This document shows, one piece after another, positions 7,658-12,228 of a stretch of DNA of 12,228 nucleotides. The stretch's first letter is position 1. Each line of letters opens with the position of its first letter. A model generated the notes under the pieces. That model saw nothing but the letters and a program-made list of their open reading frames with translations, was not told the origin of the DNA and did not search any database. The stretch is from Planctomycetaceae bacterium. GTDB taxonomy: Bacteria > Planctomycetota > Planctomycetia > Pirellulales > Thermoguttaceae. The position numbers and the translations under genes were made by a program. The DNA lies in the NCBI GenBank assembly GCA_031283515.1, contig JAITBS010000477.1:1-12228 (forward strand), read 5' to 3'.

Positions 7658-8077
7658 TCAAAATTCACGGATAAGCCCATCGATAAGTTCTTTTGCTTTA
7701 TCCCAATCGACTTTGCTGCTCCAATAGACACTTTTACCTTCGTCGGTAATGGAGTAGTAACGCCGTCTTGCGCCGGTTTCTTCGTCGCCCCAATAAGATT
7801 TGACCAATCCGGCTTTTTCGAGCCGACGGAATGCCGAATAAAGTGTTGCCTCTTTAAGTTCGTAAAGATTACCGGTTAAACCTTGAATCCGTTTGTTAAT
7901 TTCATATCCATAAGTATCGCCTTTCAATAAATTTGCTAAAATAATTGTTTCGGTGTGACCGCGAATCAAGTCCGAAGTCATAAAAGAAAACCCCGGCAAT
8001 CCTTGAGATTGCGACTGGGAAGCGGTATTTTTCTTACCGGTTCGTTTTTGCTGTTTTTCTGCGGTTGTTTTTGACAT
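7658..8077 (-). CDS. PadR family transcriptional regulator
   Basis: The protein carries the PadR winged-helix domain. Counting from ATG 8077 (139 residues), SDLIRGHTETIILANLL (35-51) is the usual first helix. YGYEINKRI, LKEATLYSAFRRLEKAGLV and RRRYYSITDEGK (up to about 115) form the DNA-binding helix and wing. PadR proteins normally repress nearby genes and respond to small ligands or membrane stress. The first 33 residues are a polar, Gln/Lys-rich extension. Alternative starts are GTG 8092 and the ATG at 7981, which would give a standard-size PadR of about 107 residues and has GGGG nine bases upstream. A target may be its own promoter or the adjacent PstS-like unit; no operator is certain. 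Confidence 0.9.
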   Translation of the reverse strand: MSKTTAEKQQKRTGKKNTASQSQSQGLPGFSFMTSDLIRGHTETIILANLLKGDTYGYEINKRIQGLTGNLYELKEATLYSAFRRLEKAGLVKSYWGDEETGARRRYYSITDEGKSVYWSSKVDWDKAKELIDGLIREF

Positions 8078-8122
8078 AATATAGTGAAACACAAATTAGT
8101 GAGGCATCCATTAGCATCTTTT

Positions 8123-8207
8123 GGCGAAATACTTCGTCAGGCGAGGTAGTACAATTAAAAGCTCCGACTTTTTTGAAAACTACCTCGCCAGGTGAAATAC
8201 TTCCTCA
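8123..8207. repeat. hairpin element with flanking direct repeat upstream of padR
   Basis: GGCGAGGTAGT (8140-8150) is perfectly inverted at 8179-8189 with a 28-base loop. Direct repeats GGCGAAATACTTCGTCA (8123-8139) and GGTGAAATACTTCCTCA (8191-8207) flank it (15 of 17 bases equal). ATACTTCGTC followed by NGG also occurs beside heptad copies 1 and 2. It lies in the padR leader region and may be a small non-autonomous repeat; a regulatory role is not shown. Confidence 0.65.
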
Positions 8208-8249
8208 AATATTGTAAAGTAAGGCAGACTGAAAATAAAGTGGTACTTC

Positions 8250-8271
8250 GAATCATTTTATAGAATGATTC
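8250..8271. repeat. short inverted repeat, possible operator
   Basis: GAATCATT (8250-8257) and AATGATTC (8264-8271) form a perfect 8-bp inverted repeat around six A/T-rich bases. It lies between the putative small-RNA unit and padR. The symmetry and size would suit a dimeric regulator, but no second copy was found in the window. Confidence 0.35.
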
Positions 8272-8315
8272 ATATATTTATAGATCAGGTTCAGTGCTAG
8301 AATACGTTCAAATTG

Positions 8316-8358
8316 AGTTTTTTGTTTGGAAGCCAAGATGGCTTTTCTATAAAAAACT
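8316..8358. repeat. imperfect long hairpin downstream of the small-RNA terminator
   Basis: AGTTTTTT (8316-8323) pairs with AAAAAACT (8351-8358), and AAGCCA (8330-8335) with TGGCTT (8339-8344) around a 3-base loop. It follows the terminator in the minus direction, so any read-through transcript towards padR would fold here. Confidence 0.5.
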
Positions 8359-8360
8359 AG

Positions 8361-8406
8361 AAGAAAAAAGGGAATTAGCCTGCCTAAGAGACAAAACTAA
8401 TTCCCC
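8361..8406 (-). terminator. intrinsic terminator of the putative small RNA
   Basis: On the minus strand GGGAATTAG (from 8405 down to 8397) pairs perfectly with CTAATTCCC (8378-8370) around an 18-base loop. TTTTTTCTT (8369-8361) follows immediately. The direction of the T run fixes the strand. Confidence 0.75.
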
Positions 8407-8433
8407 TCAATTCAAACCTTGTAAAAAATGAAC
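8361..8433 (-). ncRNA. putative small RNA of about 70 nt, or attenuated padR leader
   Basis: The stretch is bounded by a near-consensus promoter and an intrinsic terminator, with no gene between. The transcript would have a roughly 27-nt single-stranded 5' part (from GTAGTTCATTTTTT to TTGAATTGA) and one terminator hairpin. It matches no RNA family I recognise. A short frame (TTG, eight codons, preceded by AAGG) lies across the hairpin but is probably chance. Because padR starts about 290 bases further on in the same direction, this could also be a regulated leader. The flanking stretch 8468-8634 shows only A/T-rich sequence and an isolated TATAAT on the plus strand (8560-8565) without a -35 box. 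Confidence 0.5.
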
Positions 8434-8439
8434 TACTTT

Positions 8440-8467
8440 ATTATATCCCTTTCACCGGAACAGTCAA
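8440..8467 (-). promoter_or_regulatory. strong sigma-70-type promoter of a putative small RNA
   Basis: On the minus strand TTGACT (8462-8467) is separated by 16 bases from a perfect TATAAT (8440-8445). The expected start is near 8433. No coding sequence follows directly; an intrinsic terminator lies about 30 bases further on. Confidence 0.65.
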
Positions 8468-8634
8468 GTGGTTGGGTTTTCATTTGCTGACCAGAGATTC
8501 TTTATGACGAAAAAATACTACCAATCATATTTAAAATACAGAGAAAAATCGTAATCGTTTATAATCCCCGCCCTTCTCTTCACCTTTTACCGTTATGCAA
8601 AAATCAAAAGGCAAGTAACTTTGGTGGAAAAAGA

Positions 8635-9666
8635 TTATCTACCTTCTGTAGATTTACGCGATTGGTTACATAGATGTCTTTGAAATCCTCCCAAAAATTC
8701 ATACAGAATACCAAAACCAAATCCGAAATGAATTGACATGAAAACTATTGGCAGAAAGAACAAAACGGCAAAACGGCGATTCAGAATAGTAATCCGAACA
8801 GATTCGATCAGAACAGTGAAAATATAAAGACTAAGAACAAAAACATAAACATTAAACAATACCGGATGTATCCAACAAAAAAGTAACCCCAAAATCACTC
8901 CGAAAACAAAAAAACCAAGCCCAAAACTTTTTAACGAAAAAGTTTCCCGATGTTTACGAAACAATTTGATCCTGCCACGCCCGTAACGGTTCATCTGAAA
9001 CATAAGACCGATAAGCGTTTTTCGCGGGACATAATGAACTGCAATTGCCGGATCGAAATAACAACGGAGTTTTGCTTTATCAATGCGATGGTTCATTTCA
9101 ACATCCTCACAAGCATCAAAAGTTTCATCGAACTTGCCGACTTTTTCAAAAACTTCTTTACGATAAGCAACCGCAACACTGATTGCCGGAGAATATTGTG
9201 CTTGTCCTGAATAAATAAAGGAATCAGGATGATGCCCCAATGGACTACGTCGAGCGAAAGCAATTGCCCATTGAAGAGTTGAGGCTCCGGTCATTTCAAG
9301 CGGTTGCGGACGTCCCAGACAATCGGCTTGGGATTGTTCCAATGCCGTATCAATATTTTTCAGCATCTTACGGTTTTCAATAAGACAATGTCCGTCAATA
9401 ATAAGAACAATATCGCCATGAGCCTGTTCGATTCCGATATTTCGGGCAGCACTTGAAAGCCGTTTCGGATTTGCAAATAATCGGATATTGGAATATTGTT
9501 CCGTATATTTTCGTACTATTTCCTGAGTATTGTCTGTTGAGCAACCGTCCACAACAAGAATCTCAAACCGATCCGTACAATAATCCTGTTCCAACAAACG
9601 GTCAAGAACTTCCACAATATATTGCGATTCGTTACGAACCGGAATAATAACACTTAAAAATAACAT
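8635..9666 (-). CDS. family 2 glycosyltransferase, ExoA-like, membrane-anchored
   Basis: The 343-residue protein is a GT-A-fold, family 2 glycosyltransferase that would transfer sugar from a nucleotide donor to a growing polysaccharide or lipid carrier at the inner membrane. The N-terminal SVIIPVRNE (5-13), ILVVDGCSTDNT (36-47), the DGHC site replacing DxD (91-94) and the catalytic-region ACEDVEMNHRI (185-195) are in order. Helices near 247-266, 269-290 and 300-325 anchor the C-terminus. The layout resembles succinoglycan-type ExoA proteins. Donor and acceptor cannot be read. No other polysaccharide genes lie in the window. ATG 9666 starts directly before the first beta strand, as usual, without a visible ribosome binding site. 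Confidence 0.92.
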   Translation of the reverse strand: MLFLSVIIPVRNESQYIVEVLDRLLEQDYCTDRFEILVVDGCSTDNTQEIVRKYTEQYSNIRLFANPKRLSSAARNIGIEQAHGDIVLIIDGHCLIENRKMLKNIDTALEQSQADCLGRPQPLEMTGASTLQWAIAFARRSPLGHHPDSFIYSGQAQYSPAISVAVAYRKEVFEKVGKFDETFDACEDVEMNHRIDKAKLRCYFDPAIAVHYVPRKTLIGLMFQMNRYGRGRIKLFRKHRETFSLKSFGLGFFVFGVILGLLFCWIHPVLFNVYVFVLSLYIFTVLIESVRITILNRRFAVLFFLPIVFMSIHFGFGFGILYEFLGGFQRHLCNQSRKSTEGR

Positions 9667-9820
9667 AAATAATTGTAATCTTTTATTTAGATTTTCCGTA
9701 ACAATTCACACAAAAATTTACACAAGATAAATAATCAAAAATTACCTGCTCTATAAGTTTTCAACATCTTGTTTACTGGTAATATTCTGCGGTATGTAAT
9801 TGTGATTTGCGAAGTGTCGT

Positions 9821-9832
9821 TTGTAATTACAA
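9821..9832. promoter_or_regulatory. 12-bp perfect palindrome upstream of the glycosyltransferase
   Basis: TTGTAATTACAA is a perfect palindrome in the 280-bp gap between larE and the glycosyltransferase gene, about 155 bases before that gene's start. It has the shape of an operator for a dimeric regulator, but no regulator or second site is known. Confidence 0.3.
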
Positions 9833-9899
9833 TCCCAAACTACAAATCATCTTTACGTTAATTCTTACAGTTCAAATAAAAAGATCATTGAAATATTAT

Positions 9900-9940
9900 G
9901 TTTATTGTACGTGAGCAGTTGTCATAAAATAACAATAAAC
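9900..9940. repeat. inverted repeat just after larE
   Basis: GTTTATTGT (9900-9908) is perfectly inverted at 9932-9940, with a 23-base spacer. It begins seven bases past the larE stop. The stem is A/T-rich and on the minus strand no T run follows, so it is a weak terminator candidate at best. Confidence 0.35.
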
Positions 9941-9946
9941 TTATTT

Positions 9947-10768
9947 TTACTGATTGATAATTTTTAACGGTTCGTTCATACTTCCGGTACGATAACCAAG
10001 AATGTCAATAGAAACATAAATAAAACCAATTTTCTTAAACTGTTTATAAATGGTTTCCCGCAATTTTTTATCGAACAATTTTTGAAAACCGTCGTTGTCT
10101 GTTTCAATTCGGGCTAAGTTACCGTGAAAACGTACACGAACCTGACGGAAACCGGAATCAAGTAAAAATTGTTCTGCCTGGTCAATCATGGTCAGGCGTT
10201 CTTTTGTGATATCTTCACCGTATGGAAAACGCGACGAAAGACAAGCGAAACTTTGTTTGTTCCATGTTGGTAATCCTTGTTCAGAGGAAAGTTGCCGGAT
10301 ATCGTTTTTGGTCAATTTCGTGTGACGGAGCGGACTCAAAATACCGAGTTCCGAAACCGCTTGAAGACCCGGTCGATAATCTCCTTCGTCATCGGCATTG
10401 GAACCTTCCGCAACATTTCGAATACCATAAGAATCCGCAATCTTACGAATTTTTGTAAAAAGTTCTGTTTTGCAAAGATAACACCGGTTGACTGGATTTT
10501 TGGAAAAACCTTCAATGTCCAATTCTTCCGAATCAACAATAATATGTTCAATTCCATTTTTTCGAACAAAATCAGATGCTTCATCCAGTTCCCGTTTCGG
10601 AAAACTGCATGATCTGGCGGTTACTGCAATAATTCGGTTTTCCAAAACTATTTGAGCCGACTGAAGCAAAAATGTTGAGTCCACTCCGCCGGAAAACGCT
10701 ATCACCAGACGATCAAATTGACTTAAATACTTTTTGAGATGATCATATTTTGCTTTTAATGTATTCAT
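9947..10768 (-). CDS. larE: ATP-dependent sacrificial sulfur transferase LarE
   Basis: LarE adenylates a carboxylated nicotinic-acid-derived substrate and donates sulfur to it while making the nickel-pincer cofactor of lactate racemase. From ATG 10768 the protein has 273 residues. It shows the PP-loop AFSGGVDSTF (24-33), RSCSFPKREL (52-61), NPVNRCYLCK (91-100), EGSNADD (121-127), RPGLQAVSELGILSPL (132-147) and FACLSSRFPYG (174-184). C176 lies in the motif that carries the sacrificial cysteine in characterised LarE, so a self-sulfur-donating mechanism is likely; C96 and C99 are additional conserved cysteines. A GTG at 10816 would add 16 residues, but the family normally starts close to this ATG. 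No larA, larB or larC is present, so the user of the cofactor is elsewhere or unknown. Confidence 0.94.
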   Translation of the reverse strand: MNTLKAKYDHLKKYLSQFDRLVIAFSGGVDSTFLLQSAQIVLENRIIAVTARSCSFPKRELDEASDFVRKNGIEHIIVDSEELDIEGFSKNPVNRCYLCKTELFTKIRKIADSYGIRNVAEGSNADDEGDYRPGLQAVSELGILSPLRHTKLTKNDIRQLSSEQGLPTWNKQSFACLSSRFPYGEDITKERLTMIDQAEQFLLDSGFRQVRVRFHGNLARIETDNDGFQKLFDKKLRETIYKQFKKIGFIYVSIDILGYRTGSMNEPLKIINQ

Positions 10769-10830
10769 AATTTTTCTGGTGTCTTCTTTTTTTTGAAACC
10801 GAAAATATTGAAACACACATTTCCGGTAAT

Positions 10831-10887
10831 CATTGTATTTTTATAACAATGCTGATGGTTATAAGGTGATCAAACTACAACATTATA
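10831..10887 (-). promoter_or_regulatory. putative larE promoter -10 box and inverted repeats in its leader
   Basis: A perfect TATAAT on the minus strand (10882-10887) lies about 115 bases before the larE start, without a clear -35 box. Downstream of it are TTATAAC (10841-10847) inverted at 10858-10864, and CATTGT (10831-10836) inverted at 10846-10851. The two are mutually exclusive foldings or overlapping operator-like sites. Confidence 0.35.
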
Positions 10888-11031
10888 GGTGAAAATTTGA
10901 GAAATAAAAGGGAACTTCTAAAAACTTCGCTTTTTATAAATTTGACCTTAAAAAATCAGGACTTACAAATTTTTTCAGGTAAAAATTAGGTTTTTGAGTT
11001 TCTTTATATTATTTTTTATTTCCATCCCCGA

Positions 11032-11060
11032 TTGACAATGGTTTAAAAAATTGGAAAATT
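11032..11060 (+). promoter_or_regulatory. possible promoter of the exported-protein gene
   Basis: A perfect TTGACA (11032-11037) is followed after 17-18 bases by A/T-rich AAAATTA, a poor -10 box. It is the only -35-like match in the 10817-11162 gap on the plus strand. The rest of that gap is A/T-rich, with one weak inverted repeat near 10946-10981. Confidence 0.35.
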
Positions 11061-11080
11061 AAATACCTAATTTGTGTTTA

Positions 11081-11110
11081 CGGGGAATATTTCTGTTTCC
11101 CGCTTTTTTT
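11081..11110 (+). terminator. intrinsic terminator in the leader of the exported-protein gene
   Basis: CGGGGAA (11081-11087) pairs with TTTCCCG (11096-11102), with one G-T pair and an 8-base loop, followed by C and seven T (11104-11110). It lies about 50 bases before the first ATG of the downstream gene and after the possible promoter, the arrangement of an attenuator. No gene ends upstream on this strand, so it does not serve as an ordinary 3' end. Confidence 0.65.
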
Positions 11111-11162
11111 CAACTTGTCGCTGTATTACGGCGGCTCAACAAATTATCTCATGATTATGTTT

Positions 11163-11639
11163 ATGACTACTAAGAAAAAACTGATGGTGTCTGGAATTTC
11201 AATGATTTTCGGTGTTCTTTGCGCTGTTACTGTAATGGCACAAGAAACGCCCGCACCGTCCGAAGTTACCGCCAAACCGGTCAACGCACAACGGTTACAG
11301 CTTGAAAAAGCGGAACAAGGAAGCCAGGTAATAAACGGCTTGAAAGTCGAGAAAAAATTGACTGGACGGCTTCCAAACGGTTATCGGAATATCGTCACCA
11401 ATAAACAACGGGACGAAATGTATTCTATTCAAAAAGAATACGCCGAACTAATCGAGTTGTTAAAAATCCGTATTGAACTTTTGGAACAGGAAAGTGCTCA
11501 ACAAGTGGACGCTTTGCTGACCGCAGACCAAGTACAAAAGATCAAAGAAGCAAACGGGGCTTTGGAATCGGAAAAACTCTTGCAAAAAAACAAAACAAAA
11601 CCGAAAACAAAATCAGCAAAGGAAAATTCACCAGAATAA
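11163..11639 (+). CDS. small exported helical protein of unknown function
   Basis: From ATG 11163 the protein has 158 residues. MTTKKKLMVSGISMIFGVLCAVTVMA followed by QE is a clear Sec signal peptide with cleavage expected after VMA. The mature part has a conserved-looking KKLTGRLPNGYRNIV, a QRDEMYSIQKEYAELIELLKIRIELLEQE stretch likely to form a coiled coil, then LLTADQVQKIKEANG and a Lys-rich tail. The pattern 'LTGRLPN...V-x-x-x-QR-x-x-x-Y-x-IQ...LLT-x-x-Q-x-x-KI' resembles small periplasmic proteins seen in Planctomycetota; I cannot name a function. Earlier starts are possible (ATG 11151 or 11157, TTG 11115); none has a convincing ribosome binding site. It is the only rightward gene, divergent from larE, and has an attenuator-like terminator in its leader. 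Confidence 0.82.
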   Translation: MTTKKKLMVSGISMIFGVLCAVTVMAQETPAPSEVTAKPVNAQRLQLEKAEQGSQVINGLKVEKKLTGRLPNGYRNIVTNKQRDEMYSIQKEYAELIELLKIRIELLEQESAQQVDALLTADQVQKIKEANGALESEKLLQKNKTKPKTKSAKENSPE

Positions 11640-11736
11640 TTGTATCTATTTGTGTTTATAACCGGTTACATATATTTGTAACAGATCATAACACTTATAA
11701 CTCAATATTTTTCTGTACACCGAAATGATTTGTCTA

Positions 11737-11784
11737 TTTTTAGCGGAGAGTTTATTGTTGATAGATATTACTCTCCGTTAAAAA
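11737..11784. repeat. 15-bp inverted repeat after the exported-protein gene
   Basis: TTTTTAGCGGAGAGT (11737-11751) matches the inverse of 11770-11784 with a single G-T-type difference and an 18-base loop that includes GTTGATAGA. The poly-T is on the 5' arm and poly-A on the 3' arm, the reverse of an intrinsic terminator. GCGGAGAGTT also occurs in heptad copy 1. Closer to the stop codon, GTTACA (11665-11670) is inverted at 11677-11682. No gene is seen from 11640 to the window end. Confidence 0.6.
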
Positions 11785-11852
11785 TTTAGGTATGTTCTAA
11801 AAGATGCAACATTTATACTGTGTGTATTTATAAAAATTACTTTCATCATTAT

Positions 11853-12204
11853 TCAGTGGAATTTTTGTTTTTCGATTTTCACCCCGCAAGGGGTGTGATT
11901 TTCATAACCGCAAGTCATCGACCTACGGACTCGTACAACTAACAAACCTCTGTCTGAAAGACAGAATTTTAATAATTCGTAATCTATCAGCGGAATATTT
12001 GTAGTTAACAACAATAGGTAGCCCTGAAAGGGCAGTGGTTAGTTGAGAGTGGATAGTTGATAGTGTCGCAAGCGGAAGTAATACCGTTCCGGCAATAATT
12101 CGCTTGCGAACTCTCCACTCTCAACTATTCCATTGCCCCGTTGGGGCGGGTTATAATCCTGACGCCCCTATCGGGGCTAATGGGAAAAACAAAAATTCCA
12201 CTGA
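11853..12204. mobile_element. 352-bp non-coding element with perfect 21-bp terminal inverted repeats (MITE-like)
   Basis: Positions 11853-11873 (beginning TCAGTGGAATTTTTG) are perfectly inverted at 12184-12204. TAT stands directly outside both ends (11850-11852 and 12205-12207) and may be a target-site duplication. The interior has no usable open frame. It holds short GC hairpins: CACCCC/GGGGTG with a GCAA loop (11880-11895), CTGTCT/AGACAG (11950-11964), GCCCT/AGGGC (12021-12033), GCCCC/GGGGC (12135-12147) and GCCCC/GGGGC (12164-12177). Heptad element copy 3 sits inside. AATAATTCGTAAT in its middle recurs just outside the right end. A non-autonomous transposon or a structured RNA/DNA element are both possible. 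Confidence 0.6.
12041..12126. repeat. heptad-repeat element, copy 3, complete and palindromic
   Basis: AGTTGAGAGTGGA (12041-12053) is perfectly inverted at 12114-12126. The left arm reads as heptads TTGAGAG, TGGATAG, TTGATAG (12043-12063). The core has TCGCAAGCG (12066-12074) inverted at 12101-12109, and an inner CCG-TTC-CGG at 12084-12092 (27 of 29 core bases match copy 1). It appears inserted between the GCCCT hairpin and the GCCCC hairpin of the surrounding 352-bp element. Confidence 0.8.
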
Positions 12205-12228
12205 TATATTACAATAATTCGTAATATA

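Noticed and set aside
8560..8565. Plus-strand TATAAT as a promoter
   Set aside because: No -35 box at 16-18 bases and no gene or terminator downstream on that strand.
11737..11784. Intrinsic terminator of the exported-protein gene
   Set aside because: T run is on the 5' arm and A run on the 3' arm on either strand, opposite to a terminator.

Overview
This 12.2 kb window is AT-rich bacterial DNA with one dominant strand: nine protein genes read leftwards (-) and only the last reads rightwards (+). The organism cannot be fixed from sequence alone. A small signal-peptide protein resembling planctomycete exported proteins, orphan LarE, a DUF1848 protein, Rpn/DUF1703-type nuclease genes and many structured intergenic repeats suggest an anaerobic, possibly gut-associated bacterium of the Planctomycetota or a related phylum. 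This placement is inference.

Left part (1-4900, all -): an AAA-ATPase-like/DUF1703 gene runs off the left edge. Upstream of it lies a threonine dehydratase with a C-terminal ACT domain, then a repeat-filled gap of about 450 bp. Next come an Rpn-type PD-(D/E)XK nuclease-like gene with an Ala-Glu-Gly-Lys repeat linker, and ribonuclease PH. The two nuclease-type genes are typical accessory cargo; the dehydratase and RNase PH are housekeeping.

Middle (5000-8640, all -): a DUF1848 protein with a radical-SAM-like cysteine triad at its C-terminus follows, by 15 bp, a membrane protein whose C-terminal half is a PstS-like substrate-binding domain. A good sigma-70-type promoter precedes that pair. A PadR-type repressor lies upstream. 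It is followed by a 540 bp gap holding a hairpin element and a compact promoter-to-terminator unit that looks like a roughly 70-nt small RNA, or an attenuated leader for padR.

Right part (8635-12228): an ExoA-like family 2 glycosyltransferase with a membrane tail, LarE (the sulfur transferase for the lactate racemase nickel-pincer cofactor, without larA, larB or larC here), and divergently a small exported helical protein with a possible attenuator in its leader. The last 590 bp are non-coding and hold a 352 bp element with perfect 21 bp terminal inverted repeats, packed with GC-rich hairpins.

The most notable signal is a dispersed family seen three times (about 2845-2952, 4113-4215, 12041-12126). 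It consists of 7-bp tandem repeats (TTGATAG-like) next to or on both sides of a palindromic core. One copy forms the last codons and stop codon of ribonuclease PH, and another sits inside the 352 bp inverted-repeat element.
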